64,000 bases of DNA from Aphanothece sacrum FPU1 (GCF_003864295.1 NZ_BDQK01000003.1:62001-126000), one strand, 5' to 3'. Shown: positions 53,667-62,660, numbered from the stretch's first letter. Notes: generated by a model from the letters alone, not told the origin. Translations and numbers: made by a program.

Positions 53667-53714
53667 ATTGTCACGACTACTCAGTTTAAAAAAGATTTAA
53701 AACGAGTTAACAGA
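53658..53714 (+). pseudogene. N-terminal remnant of a YafQ-type toxin gene
   Basis: Immediately at the IS right end the frame reads RQIVTTTQFKKDLKRVNRR, the characteristic YafQ/RelE-type toxin N-terminus. After this the sequence diverges (DKLRYNERSKKF) and the remaining ~70 residues are missing. The native start codon was replaced by the IS end. No antitoxin is present. Confidence 0.65.
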
Positions 53715-53768
53715 AGAGATAAATTAAGATATAATGAACGAAGTAAAAAGTTCGCAACAAGAAAAATT

Positions 53769-54308
53769 ATGACAACTACCGCAGATGATGTATGGCAATT
53801 ATTAGCTGAATTAGTGACAGCCCAAAAAGAAACGGAGCGACGCTTTCAAGAAACAGATCGCAAAATTCAAGAAGTTAGTAAGCAAATAGGAGCTTTAGGC
53901 GGTAAATGGGGGCGTTTTGTGGAAAAAATGGTGGCTCCTGCCTGTGAAACTTTATTTTTTAATAGAGGTATTCCCGTTCATCAAGTTAGTCAACGAGTCA
54001 AAAAACGTCTGGATGGTAAAACGTTAGAAATTGATGTCTTAGTGACTAATGAAGATCATGTTTTAGTAGTAGAAGTTAAGAGTAGTTTAGGTGTGGATGA
54101 TGTTAAAGAATTGAGCGATGATTTAAGCAAATTTCGCCAATTCTTCCCTGAGTATAACGAAAAGCAAGTATATGGGGCGGTGGCAGGAATTGAAATAGAA
54201 GAAGGTGCAGATAAATATGCTTATCGTCAAGGTTTATTTGTGTTGGTACAATCGGGAGAAAATGTCGCTATTCTTAACGATGCTGAGTTTCAACCAAAAG
54301 TTTGGTAG
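53769..54308 (+). CDS. DUF3782-type protein with PD-(D/E)xK nuclease-like core
   Basis: The 179-residue protein starts at ATG 53769 (MTTTADDVWQLLAELV); a longer frame upstream is a chimera with the toxin remnant. An N-terminal helix (AQKETERRFQETDRKIQEVSKQIGALG) precedes a core with TLEIDVLVTNEDHVLVVEVKSSLGVDDVKEL, where D..ExK form the nuclease-like motif. This family is abundant in cyanobacteria and its role is not established. Confidence 0.75.
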   Translation: MTTTADDVWQLLAELVTAQKETERRFQETDRKIQEVSKQIGALGGKWGRFVEKMVAPACETLFFNRGIPVHQVSQRVKKRLDGKTLEIDVLVTNEDHVLVVEVKSSLGVDDVKELSDDLSKFRQFFPEYNEKQVYGAVAGIEIEEGADKYAYRQGLFVLVQSGENVAILNDAEFQPKVW

Positions 54309-54360
54309 TGTGATCTACAAAAATAAGAGCGATCGCACTCAACAAAAAAGCGATCGCACT
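54309..54360 (+). repeat. HIP1 octamer pair
   Basis: Two GCGATCGCAC(T) units occur within 27 bases after the DUF3782 gene. HIP1 is a hyper-abundant cyanobacterial octamer. There is no gene in this short gap. Confidence 0.7.
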
Positions 54361-54425
54361 TTAAGCTGTCTTGGCGATCTCTGCTAGTTTGATTAGTCCT
54401 TATAATTCATAATTCATAATTTATT

Positions 54426-55526
54426 GTGGTATTTTCATTTGACCTTCGGGGCCATTGCTCCCAAACGAAAGCTAGAGTAGGGGTTTGGCATACACCTCAT
54501 GGATTGGTGGAAACGCCCCGATTTATGCCTGTGGGAACCCTAGCGACCGTTAAAGGACTCACTCCTGCTCAACTCGAAACGACTGGGGCCCAGATGATTT
54601 TAGCCAATACTTATCATCTCCATCTACAACCTGGAGAAAGCATTATTCAACAAGCTGGGGGACTGCATCGGTTTATGGGTTGGAACGGCCCAGTTTTAAC
54701 TGATTCTGGAGGGTTTCAGGTCTTTAGTTTGAGTGCATTACGAAAAATTAAAGAATTTGGGGTGACGTTTCGTTCTCCTAGAGATGGACGCATCATTGAA
54801 TTAACCCCTGAACGTTCCATCCAGATTCAAAATGCTTTGGGGGCCGATGTGATTATGGCCTTTGATGAATGTCCTCCGGGAGATGCTGATTATGCAACGG
54901 TAGCTGCTGCTACAGAACGCACCTATCGTTGGTTAGAACGGTGTATCACTGCCCATCAACGTCCCGATACACAAGCTTTATTTGGTATTGTGCAAGGGGG
55001 AACCTATCCAGAATTACGACAAAAGGCCGTAAATGCTTTAAAAGAGTTAAATTTGCCTGGTTATGCCATTGGGGGGGTCAGTGTGGGGGAAGACCCCGCC
55101 TTAGTTCGAGAAATTGTCCAATTTACCGCCCCTTTGTTACCTTTTGAGAAACCCCGTTATTTGATGGGGGTGGGGACTTATAAAGAAATGGCTATGGCGA
55201 TCGCGTCTGGGATAGATTTATTTGATTGTGTGATTCCTACTCGTTTTGGTCGTCATGGTACAGCTTTAGTAAAAGGTGAGCGTTGGAACCTGAAAAATGC
55301 TCCATTTCGGGAAGATTTTACCCCTCTAGATGATAGTTGTGCTTGTTATACCTGTCAAACCTTTACAAGAGCTTATTTGAATCATTTGATACGGTCACGG
55401 GAGATGTTAGGGTATATTCTTTTATCATTACACAATATTGCCGAGTTAATCAGATTTACTCAACAGATTCGAGAGGCGATTTTAAGCGATCGCTTTGTGA
55501 CGGAGTTTGCTCATTGGTTAAGTTAA
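54426..55526 (+). CDS. tgt: tRNA-guanine transglycosylase
   Basis: The 366-residue TIM-barrel enzyme inserts preQ1 at position 34 of GUN-anticodon tRNAs. Conserved segments are [50 protein letters not shown] (catalytic Asp region), [22 protein letters not shown] and [13 protein letters not shown]. The zinc site shows [17 protein letters not shown]. It begins at GTG 54426. The next gene's ATG follows the stop directly. Confidence 0.96.
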   Translation: MVFSFDLRGHCSQTKARVGVWHTPHGLVETPRFMPVGTLATVKGLTPAQLETTGAQMILANTYHLHLQPGESIIQQAGGLHRFMGWNGPVLTDSGGFQVFSLSALRKIKEFGVTFRSPRDGRIIELTPERSIQIQNALGADVIMAFDECPPGDADYATVAAATERTYRWLERCITAHQRPDTQALFGIVQGGTYPELRQKAVNALKELNLPGYAIGGVSVGEDPALVREIVQFTAPLLPFEKPRYLMGVGTYKEMAMAIASGIDLFDCVIPTRFGRHGTALVKGERWNLKNAPFREDFTPLDDSCACYTCQTFTRAYLNHLIRSREMLGYILLSLHNIAELIRFTQQIREAILSDRFVTEFAHWLS

Positions 55527-57020
55527 ATGATTCTCTTAAAACAGTCAAATCAAGTATGGCTAGGATTTATTAGTTGTCTATTAATTATTATTTTAATTTT
55601 TTATAGTCAATTAACTGGTGCTAATGCTAACACTTTAGTAATAGCAACTGAGCCAACTTTTCCTCCCTTTGAAATGGCAGCTAAAACGGGAGGTGAATTA
55701 GAAGGATTTGATATTGATTTAATGAGGGCTATTGGTCAAGAATCTGGCTTAAAAGTTAAGTTTGAAAGTTTACCATTTGATGGCATTATTCCGGCCTTAC
55801 AATCTGGAACAGTTGATGGGGCAATTAGTGGTATGACTATTACCCCTGAACGAGCTAAAACTATTGCTTTTTCTCGTCCTTATTTTAAAGCAGGATTAGC
55901 CATTGCGGTTCAAGAAAATAATAGCAATATAAAAAGTTTTGCCGATTTAGACAATCAAAGAATTGCTGTACAAATTAGTACAACTGGAGCCAATAAAGTG
56001 AAAACAATTCCAGGGGCAAAAATTACAACTTTTGATAATGCACCTTTAGCCCTTCAAGAATTAGTTAATGGTAATGTTGATGCAGTAGTTAATGATGCGC
56101 CTGTCACTTTATATGCCATCAAAACAGGCAATTTACAAGGGATTAAAGTAGTTAGTGAGTTACTTACTGAAGAATATTATGGGATTGCCTTACCACACAA
56201 ATCACCCTATATTCAGATTATTAATAATAGTTTACAAACATTAATTGATCAAGGAAAATATCAAGTTATTTATCAAAAATGGTTTGCGGGTTCACCCTCA
56301 TCTTTGCCGCTTATTGCTCCTAGTTTACAGGAGAATGAGGAATCATCAATTAATTTTAATCAACTGATTTTAAATTTGATTAAAGGTGCGATAATTACTT
56401 TAGAATTAACCGCATTTTCTGTATTTTTAGGAATGGTTGGAGGAGCATTATTAGCCTTAGCGCGTCTGTCTAATTATGAGGTTTTACGTTGGTTAGCAAG
56501 ATTCTATATTGATGGTTTTCGAGGGACACCATTATTAGTGCAAATTTTTATGATTTATTTTGGTTTACCTGCCTTATTTCAACAATTAGGATTTACTTTT
56601 AATATTGCCCGTTTTCCTGCCGCAGTTATGGCCTTAAGTTTGAATGCTTCTGCTTATTTAGCGGAGATTATACGAGGGGGTATTCAATCAGTTCCTAAAG
56701 GACAAGGAGAAGCGGCTAAATCTTTAGGTATGACCCCAACACAAACCATGCGTTATGTAATTTTTCCTCAAGCCTTTCGTTATATTTTACCACCATTAGG
56801 CAATGAATTTATTACCATACTCAAAGATACAAGTTTAGTGGCAGTGATTGGTTTTGAGGAATTATTTCGTCAAGGCCAATTAATGGTAGCCACCACTTAT
56901 CGAGCCTTTGAAATTTATACGGCTGTGGCTATAATTTACTTAATTTTAACCTTACTATCTTCTCGTTTATTTAGTTGGTTAGAATGGAGATTAAATCCTT
57001 TACAACAGGTCAAAAATTAG
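55527..57020 (+). CDS. bgtB: Fused periplasmic binding protein and permease of an amino-acid ABC transporter
   Basis: The 497-residue fusion has an N-terminal signal/anchor and a GlnH-like binding domain (ATEPTFPPFEMAAKTGGELEGFDIDLMRAIG.., ~35-265). The permease domain (~285-495) carries FRGTPLLVQIFMIYFGLP and the EAA loop GEAAKSLGMTPTQTMRYVIFPQAFRYILPPLGNEFITILKDTSLVAVIG. This architecture is that of cyanobacterial BgtB (basic amino acids and glutamine). The ATPase (BgtA) is not in this window. It is next to an amine-oxidase gene, which suggests arginine-type substrates; that link is inference. Confidence 0.88.
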   Translation: MILLKQSNQVWLGFISCLLIIILIFYSQLTGANANTLVIATEPTFPPFEMAAKTGGELEGFDIDLMRAIGQESGLKVKFESLPFDGIIPALQSGTVDGAISGMTITPERAKTIAFSRPYFKAGLAIAVQENNSNIKSFADLDNQRIAVQISTTGANKVKTIPGAKITTFDNAPLALQELVNGNVDAVVNDAPVTLYAIKTGNLQGIKVVSELLTEEYYGIALPHKSPYIQIINNSLQTLIDQGKYQVIYQKWFAGSPSSLPLIAPSLQENEESSINFNQLILNLIKGAIITLELTAFSVFLGMVGGALLALARLSNYEVLRWLARFYIDGFRGTPLLVQIFMIYFGLPALFQQLGFTFNIARFPAAVMALSLNASAYLAEIIRGGIQSVPKGQGEAAKSLGMTPTQTMRYVIFPQAFRYILPPLGNEFITILKDTSLVAVIGFEELFRQGQLMVATTYRAFEIYTAVAIIYLILTLLSSRLFSWLEWRLNPLQQVKN

Positions 57021-57027
57021 ATAAATT

Positions 57028-57444
57028 ATGGCACGAACTCATTTATTCTCTTATTTAGTACGTCTATTAAAGCAAGCAAATATAAATAAACCTTCTGGAT
57101 TATTTACAATTTATAAAAGACGTAAATTTCTCAAAAATATTGCCCTTACTGGAGGTGGTTTAATAACTTCATTAGCCCTATCTAATTATTCTAAAACCTA
57201 TGGTAAAAATTCTCCATCAATTGCGATTATAGGAGGAGGAATAGCAGGATTAAACGCGGCTTATCAACTCAAAAAAGTAGGATTAATAGCAAATGTTTAT
57301 GAAGGAAAAGAACGATTAGGAGGTAGAGTTCATAGTATCAAAATAGGTGCAAAAAAAGACACTATTTTAGATCTTGGTGGTTCATTTATCAATTCTGATC
57401 ACGAAGATTTACTGACTTTAGCTCAAGAATTAGGAGTAGATGTC
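57028..57444 (+). pseudogene. Flavin amine oxidase gene, 5' part (interrupted by an IS200/IS605 element)
   Basis: The 139-codon segment has a Tat-like N-terminus (RRKFLKNIALTGGGLITSLAL, RRKFL at 31-35) and the FAD-binding fold IAIIGGGIAGLNAAYQLKKVG. ERLGGRVHSI and DLGGSFIN follow. At 57445 the reading passes into the IS and ends at TAG 57478-57480. The second half starts at 59235. Restored, it would be about 525 residues, an amine or L-amino-acid oxidase of the Slr0782-like kind. It follows bgtB by 7 bp. Confidence 0.85.
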
Positions 57445-57553
57445 TTGACACTCTCGCCGCTAACCGCTTGGGGGGTGTAGCGGGAGATTCCTGATTCAAC
57501 GAGCGATGCTTTCTAATACAAGTACCAGCGAGTCTTATTCACTCTCCACAGGC

Positions 57554-58672
57554 TTAAAATTCCGTCTGTCCGGCGGTATTTATTGACAGTATTCTTAATC
57601 CTTCTGCTCTGATATTTTTAGCTGCGTTTTCGTCTCGGTCATGGTGAGTTTGACAATTAGGACAAACCCAATCTCTGATGCTTAAATTTATCAAATTATT
57701 TTTGAATCCGCAGCAAGAACAGGTTTTTGTACTTGGATAAAATCTGTCAACTTGAACAAGTTTCCCCCCCTCTCTTTCTAGCTTGTAGCTTAAGAAGTTT
57801 AGTAACATACCAAATCCAGCATCAAGTATTGATTTAGCTAATTTGGTACGCGCTAATCCTTTTATACAAAGGTTTTCTGCTACAATGACTTGGTTTTCGT
57901 CAACGAGCTTTCTTGAGAGTTTGTGGAGAAAATCTTGTCTAGTATTAGTAATTTTTTCGTGAACAAGAGCGACTTCTTTAATCGCTTTTCTACGGTTGTT
58001 AGAACCCTTGGTTCTACGAGATAATTTCTGTTGTCTCCTTTTTAATCGTTTGGCATATTTTCTAGTTGGTTTAATTGGGTCAACCTTATAAGTTGTTTCA
58101 CCATCAAAGACTGTCACTAGGCTAGATAAGCCTAAATCAATTCCTGAGACTTTAGAGGTTTTATTGATGATTAAATCGTCAGATTCAAATAAAATAGAGG
58201 CAAAATATTTACCTGTACTTGTTTTTGAAACTGTCACTGACTTAATCTTTCCTAAAATCTCTTTTGAAAGTTTAGCTTTAACAATCCCCAGTTTTGGGAG
58301 CTTTAAACCGTTGTTATTAAGAGAACAACCTTCAGGGTAACGGATTGATTGTTGTTTATATTTACTCTTAAACTTAGGAAATTTAGCCCTTTTAGAAAAG
58401 AAATTTTTAAAAGCAGCTTCTAAGTTTTTGAGTGCCTGTTGTAAGGTGGCAGCCGTTGATTCTTGCAACCATTCAAAATCAGGGAGCTTTTTTAGCTGAG
58501 TTAGGTCTTTTGCCATTTGGCAATAAGTCATCCCAATCCCAGTTTCTTGATACTGATTGTTAGTCTTATTTAAGTAAAAATTATACACAAATCTTGCACA
58601 GCCTAAATTTCGATTTAAGGCAATTTCTTGTGGCTGATTTGGATAAATTCTGACTTTTAAGACATTTAACAC
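57554..58672 (-). CDS. tnpB: TnpB RNA-guided nuclease of the IS605-type element
   Basis: The 372-residue protein carries the RuvC triad Asp179 (SGIDLGL), Glu266 (VAENLCIKG) and Asp347 (HDRDENAAKNI). A zinc ribbon has Cys318/Cys321 and Cys337/Cys340. All appear intact. TnpB uses a guide RNA from its own 3' end and the element's right end to cleave empty target sites. Here that right end is at about 57445-57553, so its guide would be the adjacent oxidase sequence. Translation starts at GTG 58672. Confidence 0.93.
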   Translation of the reverse strand: MLNVLKVRIYPNQPQEIALNRNLGCARFVYNFYLNKTNNQYQETGIGMTYCQMAKDLTQLKKLPDFEWLQESTAATLQQALKNLEAAFKNFFSKRAKFPKFKSKYKQQSIRYPEGCSLNNNGLKLPKLGIVKAKLSKEILGKIKSVTVSKTSTGKYFASILFESDDLIINKTSKVSGIDLGLSSLVTVFDGETTYKVDPIKPTRKYAKRLKRRQQKLSRRTKGSNNRRKAIKEVALVHEKITNTRQDFLHKLSRKLVDENQVIVAENLCIKGLARTKLAKSILDAGFGMLLNFLSYKLEREGGKLVQVDRFYPSTKTCSCCGFKNNLINLSIRDWVCPNCQTHHDRDENAAKNIRAEGLRILSINTAGQTEF

Positions 58673-58687
58673 GGCTTTCGACCTGTT

Positions 58688-58711
58688 GTGTTACATTAGC
58701 CAGTGTAACAC
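58688..58711. promoter_or_regulatory. Inverted repeat between tnpB and tnpA
   Basis: GTGTTACA (58688-58695) and TGTAACAC (58704-58711) form an 8-bp inverted repeat in the divergent start region. It may be an operator controlling both genes. Confidence 0.35.
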
Positions 58712-58724
58712 TTAACGCTTTAAT

Positions 58725-59141
58725 ATGTCAAACGCTTACAATCATGGATTTAGATCGGTCTACAGACTTAACGCTCATATTGTTTTTGTCGTTAAATACA
58801 GAAAACAGGCTATCAGTGAACCTATACTGTCTAGACTTCAAGAAATCTTTAAAGACACTTTAAATAAATGGGATTGTGAATTACTAGAATTTAATGGCGA
58901 GTCCGACCATGTTCATTTGCTCATTGACTACAAACCCGATAAACCTTTATCTACTTTAATCGGTAATTTAAAAACTGTTAGTAGTAGGTTGATACGAAAA
59001 GAAAACCCTGACTTGTCTAAGAAATACTTTTATGGAAAACCTTATTTTTGGACAGGCTCTTATTTTGTGGCAAGTTGTGGTGGCGTAACTGTTGAACAAC
59101 TTAAAAATTATGTTGAAAACCAAAATTCCCCTAAGAAATAA
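58725..59141 (+). CDS. tnpA: TnpA Y1 HUH transposase of the IS200/IS605 element
   Basis: The 138-residue single-strand transposase has the HUH motif HVHLL (~62-66) and the catalytic Tyr in LKNYVENQ (~128). The length and N-terminus (RSVYRLNAHIVFVVKYRKQAI) match the family. With intact TnpB the element may be mobile and precisely excisable. Confidence 0.92.
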   Translation: MSNAYNHGFRSVYRLNAHIVFVVKYRKQAISEPILSRLQEIFKDTLNKWDCELLEFNGESDHVHLLIDYKPDKPLSTLIGNLKTVSSRLIRKENPDLSKKYFYGKPYFWTGSYFVASCGGVTVEQLKNYVENQNSPKK

Positions 59142-59234
59142 GGACTCCCTACGGTCGGTTTATTTGTTGGCAAAAATTCATCTCACCGCTAACCGCTTAG
59201 GCGGTGTAGCGGGAGTCCTCTTTTTGCATTTTAG

Positions 59235-60395
59235 ATAGAAAGAAATTTAGAGTTACCTTATCCAAAAGTGGGTTATTATTTTAAGAGAAAGGTATGGCCA
59301 GAAGCAGAATTAGCAAATCTTTTAAACCCTATTTCTCAACAAATTGCCCAAGATTCTGCTTTATTAGAAGAAAATTTTGGTCAATATGCTCCTTCATTAG
59401 ATGCTCTTTCAGTTACTCAATATTTAGATAAACATAGGGGTAAAATTTCTCATCCTGTGGTTCAGAATTTATTAGAAAATTCTATTCGTACTGAATATGG
59501 AGTAGAACCTCAAAATTCATCTGCTTTACAGTTAATTAATAACTTACCAAAAGTTGAAAATAAAGAAGTTAATGTATTAGGAAATAGCGATGAAATTTAT
59601 TGTATTTCAGGGGGAACAGGAGCATTAATTAATGAGTTAGTAAAATCTCTGAATTCAGAGCAAATTAAAACCTATAAACAATTAATAAAAATTCAATCAG
59701 AAGCAAATCAATTTAAGCTAACTTTTCAAGATAATAGTCATGTCTTAGCAGATTATGTGATTTTAGCAATTCCCCTTACTACCCTAAGAAAAGTTAATAT
59801 ACAGGTCAGTCTTCCTGACTCCTTAAAACGTTTTATTCAAACCGTTGATCTAGGTAATAATGAGAAAGTTTTTGCGAAGTTTACTCATGCTGTTTGGCAA
59901 CAAGAAACAGGGTTCATTAAAGAAGCATGGACAGATTTAGGTACTTCAGAAATTTGGGAATCTACTACCTCTTTAACTCCTCCTTCAGAACCTTTATTAA
60001 CCTTTTTTCTCGGAGGAAATGAAGCAACTTCCACCATTAAAATGACAGGAAGAGTATTAGGAAATACATTAATTAAACAATTAGATTCTGTCATTTCTGG
60101 GGTTAAAGAAGCAGCAACAGGGGATTTTTGGCGAACTGCTTGGCAAAATGAAAGATTAATTCAAGGGGCTTATACTAATTTTAAACCAGGACAGTATACT
60201 GAATTTCAAGAGTGGATGTATATAGACTCTGAAAATCCTGTCGAAACTCAAAAAGTAAGGGTTGAGAATTTAATATTTGCTGGAGAACAATTTAGTGCAA
60301 ATTACTATGGTTATATGAATGGTGCAGCCGAAACAGGACGTTTAGCAGCACAAACAATAATAGAGACGTTGTTTAAAAACGTCTCTACTCAATAA
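59235..60395 (+). pseudogene. Flavin amine oxidase gene, 3' part
   Basis: This continuation carries ~386 codons, from IERNLELPYPKVGYYFKRKVWPEAELANLL to stop TAA 60393. Conserved features are ISGGTGALINELVKSL, VILAIPLTTLRKVN, RLIQGAYTNFKPGQY and the FAD-closing segment IFAGEQFSANYYGYMNGAAETGRLAA. A GTG at 59268 exists, but a product from it would lack the FAD-binding N-terminus. No further lesion is seen, so excision of the IS would restore the gene. Confidence 0.85.
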
Positions 60396-60440
60396 AAATT
60401 CTCCTTTGCGGGTTCCTATATTTGTAGCTTGAGACTTAAC

Positions 60441-61061
60441 TTAATCGGTGATGGCCTTGAATAACACATCGGTTAAGGACATACCTTTCATATCATCAAC
60501 CGTAACAGTATCAACGATATCAAATTTAGCTCCAGCAGCTTGTAATTGATCATCTAAAGCTTTAAAGAATGCTGTTGCTTTCTTATCTTTACCGACTTGA
60601 ATTAGAGAAATAGCTAATTCCTCGTCTCGATCAATTTTTTGAGTCGCATCAATAATAATATCGATAACGGCTTTACGATCAGTGGGTTCCCCATCAGTAA
60701 TTATTAAGAAGGTTTCTCCATTGGGTTGCGCTGTTCCGACTGCTTTACGCTCAAAATAATTGTCAAAGGCATCTTGAAGAACTTCAGCTAAGTCCGTCTG
60801 TCCCATAGGTTCATTTTCTTCGTAAATCTTCGTTACCTTAGTTGAGGTTACATTGTCATACCGTCTGAAGCGACTAGAAAATAAATAGATGGTGATCCCA
60901 TCAGGATCTATTTCTTCGCATTTTTGCGCCAACATGAAGGTAGACTCCTGAGCAATTTCCCAACGAGTCTTGCCATTAGCCTCATCAGAGGTAGCCATGC
61001 TGCTACTTTTGTCGATCATCAGGGTATAGTCCCGATTTCCGATAATTGAGTCTCCTAGCAT
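60441..61061 (-). CDS. VWA-domain protein
   Basis: The 206-residue protein is a von Willebrand factor A domain with MIDAS motif DKSSSM (~residues 16-21), TDLAE and ITDGEPTD. The start is the ATG ending at 61061 (MLGDSIIGNRDYTLMID), with GAGGAGG 11 bases upstream; an earlier ATG at 61094 lies before that site. Such proteins bind metal-dependent partners; in cyanobacteria their function is unknown. No signal peptide is seen, so it is probably cytoplasmic. Confidence 0.85.
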   Translation of the reverse strand: MLGDSIIGNRDYTLMIDKSSSMATSDEANGKTRWEIAQESTFMLAQKCEEIDPDGITIYLFSSRFRRYDNVTSTKVTKIYEENEPMGQTDLAEVLQDAFDNYFERKAVGTAQPNGETFLIITDGEPTDRKAVIDIIIDATQKIDRDEELAISLIQVGKDKKATAFFKALDDQLQAAGAKFDIVDTVTVDDMKGMSLTDVLFKAITD

Positions 61062-61319
61062 AAGGGAAATAACCTCCTCGGTAGATTTATACATTTGTCT
61101 ACTGTCTAGGTTATTACGATCTTTGAGATCTTTCCCTAAAGACTTGGAATTTTATCAGAATTGAGGTTCCCATCTTTTTGATACAGAATTGTGTGACACA
61201 AATCAAGTTAATTGTAAAGTTATATAACAAAACTTTAGAAAAAATCTTTAAATATAGTCTTACGTCCCGTCATAGTCTTAACGTAGAACATCAGAAGAAG
61301 CTAATTTTGGAAATTTCCA

Positions 61320-61643
61320 ATGATGGACAACAAGACTCAAAAATACCGTATGGTATGCACCCTGACTTTTGGGGATGTCTACGGGCAAATTATCGTTTGG
61401 TTAATTGTTATTTTCTTAAGCTTGGCCAGTGCTTTAGGTTTATGGAGTAGTACCCGTCAAATTTACGCTTTAGCCGTGGTGGGACTGGTTATTGTCTTAT
61501 CTTTTCCTTTCCTATTGTTTGCGTTCGTTACTACCCTGCTCAACCATATTGAGTTTACTCCCCTAGAAGATTCAGAAACTACCAGTTCCTCTTCTCGCAG
61601 AATTTATGGTACTACCCAAAAACCTGCCGAAGCAACCAGTTAG
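61320..61643 (+). CDS. Small two-span membrane protein
   Basis: The 107-residue protein has two adjacent hydrophobic segments (~22-44 and ~50-75: IIVWLIVIFLSLASALGLW, IYALAVVGLVIVLSFPFLLFAFVTTLL) and a Ser/Thr-rich C-terminal tail. ATG 61320 and 61323 are tandem candidates. I do not recognise the family. It diverges from the VWA gene across 258 bp. Confidence 0.65.
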   Translation: MMDNKTQKYRMVCTLTFGDVYGQIIVWLIVIFLSLASALGLWSSTRQIYALAVVGLVIVLSFPFLLFAFVTTLLNHIEFTPLEDSETTSSSSRRIYGTTQKPAEATS

Positions 61644-61674
61644 TATGAACTATCAAGCAATACATTAGTATATC

Positions 61675-61704
61675 TATAGGGTCAATTCACGAATTGACCC
61701 TATA
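61675..61704. repeat. 30-bp palindrome
   Basis: Arms TATAGGGTCAATTC and GAATTGACCCTATA flank AC. It is the extended relative of the palindrome at 5303-5320 and lies 31 bp after a stop codon. The other ~250 bases to 61960 are AT-rich and show nothing. Confidence 0.65.
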
Positions 61705-61960
61705 AAAACTCTATTTTTATTAGTTTTGTCTATGTCCTGTCAAATTTTTGTTTATTTTAATAGTCTCATTAATGAATCTTCTCGATAATAGAGGTGATTG
61801 GTAAAAATTGAGACAATTTTTGTTTTTTCCTGGCTTATTATTAGACAGGAAAACCTGACTCAATTTTAGCGTTATTAAGTGTGTGGTGTTGTGAAAAATC
61901 TTGTGAGGAGTTGGGTGAGATATTCACCTTAAAGTTTATGCTGAAATTTTGGTAAAGATT

Positions 61961-62332
61961 ATGAATTTTTCTCATAGTTTAACACACTCAACTAACATTG
62001 TGATGGGATTACTTACCCTGGGAGTGGGGGTAATGTTTTCAACGGTTCCTACTTTAGCGCAAGAAGAAATTATTACTGACCCCAAACCCTTAGAAATTTA
62101 TACAGGAACAGTACAAGATTTAGGGGGAACTGAAACGAGAACTCTAGTAGAAGGTTTAGGTGGTGTTGGGGGACAATATACACCGGTCGATGGAGTGACT
62201 TCGGGATATAAATTTGACAAAAATTCCTATGAAGCTAAAACAGATGCCCTAAATTCAGTATTAGAACAACATGATGCTACTTTAGGTGATGTTCAACGTC
62301 CCACAGCACGTATTCCTTTAATCAATTTTTAA
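61961..62332 (+). CDS. Secreted small protein, unknown function
   Basis: The 123-residue protein has a signal peptide (hydrophobic NIVMGLLTLGVGVMFSTVPTLA, cleavage likely before QEE, ~36). A glycine-containing mature part follows (EIYTGTVQDLGGTETRTLVEGLGGVGGQYTPVDGVTSGYKF) and a conserved-looking end ARIPLINF. ATG 61961 is used instead of TTG 61949. Family not recognised. It is probably periplasmic. Confidence 0.65.
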   Translation: MNFSHSLTHSTNIVMGLLTLGVGVMFSTVPTLAQEEIITDPKPLEIYTGTVQDLGGTETRTLVEGLGGVGGQYTPVDGVTSGYKFDKNSYEAKTDALNSVLEQHDATLGDVQRPTARIPLINF

Positions 62333-62467
62333 CTTTCTTCCGCGAGAAGTCCCCCGATTTATCGGTGGGACGGAAGTTTCTTTATGTCGGGGAACCCGCC
62401 AACAGAACTGCCTTATGAATCGCGGGCAATAAGCTGTCACGCATCTAAATTGGTAGTTGAGATTGCA

Positions 62468-62545
62468 AGGGAGCAAGGGAGCAGGGAGCAAGGGAGCAGG
62501 GAGCAGGGAGCAGGGAGCAAGGGAGCAGGGAGCAAGGGAGAAAGA
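62468..62545. repeat. Tandem GGGAGCA / AGGGAGCA short repeat
   Basis: About nine units of GGGAGCA with occasional extra A occur in a row. It is a simple-sequence tract in a 360-bp gene gap (62333-62692). The gap otherwise contains the palindrome at 62635-62660. Confidence 0.85.
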
Positions 62546-62634
62546 TTTGAACTTTTGTACCAAAACCCTCTATAACCATTTTAAATGCGTCTTAGCTTAT
62601 TTGTGGATTGTTATTTTGAACAAAGTATAAATTT

Positions 62635-62660
62635 TAGGGGTCAACGGCCGTTGACCCCTA
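62635..62660. repeat. 26-bp perfect palindrome
   Basis: Arms TAGGGGTCAACGG and CCGTTGACCCCTA meet without a loop. A decayed copy lies at 10768-10790. It is 33 bp from the porin gene's stop. Confidence 0.7.

Larger units (their letters stand above)
57445..59234 (-). mobile_element. IS200/IS605-family element with tnpA and tnpB
   Basis: The element carries divergently oriented tnpB (minus) and tnpA (plus). Both ends contain the same hairpin block (CCGCTAACCGCTT.. GGTGTAGCGGGAG at about 57459-57485 and 59186-59216). Its boundaries are inferred from in-frame rejoining of the oxidase gene (57444 to 59235). TTGA at 57445-57448, whose reverse complement is TCAA, is a possible right-end cleavage site. 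There are no terminal inverted repeats or target duplications, as expected for this family. End positions are uncertain by a few bases. Confidence 0.85.

Noticed and set aside
53652-54308. A 218-residue single gene starting in the IS right end
   Set aside because: The first ~20 residues are a toxin remnant and the conserved DUF3782 protein starts at ATG 53769; the long frame is accidental.
61178-61450. 90-codon plus-strand frame before the two-span membrane protein
   Set aside because: It overlaps that gene in a different frame, has no recognisable features and would end inside it.
62468-62545. CRISPR-like regular repeats
   Set aside because: The units are 7-8 bases with no spacers, so this is a simple tandem repeat, not a CRISPR array. 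No cas genes are present.
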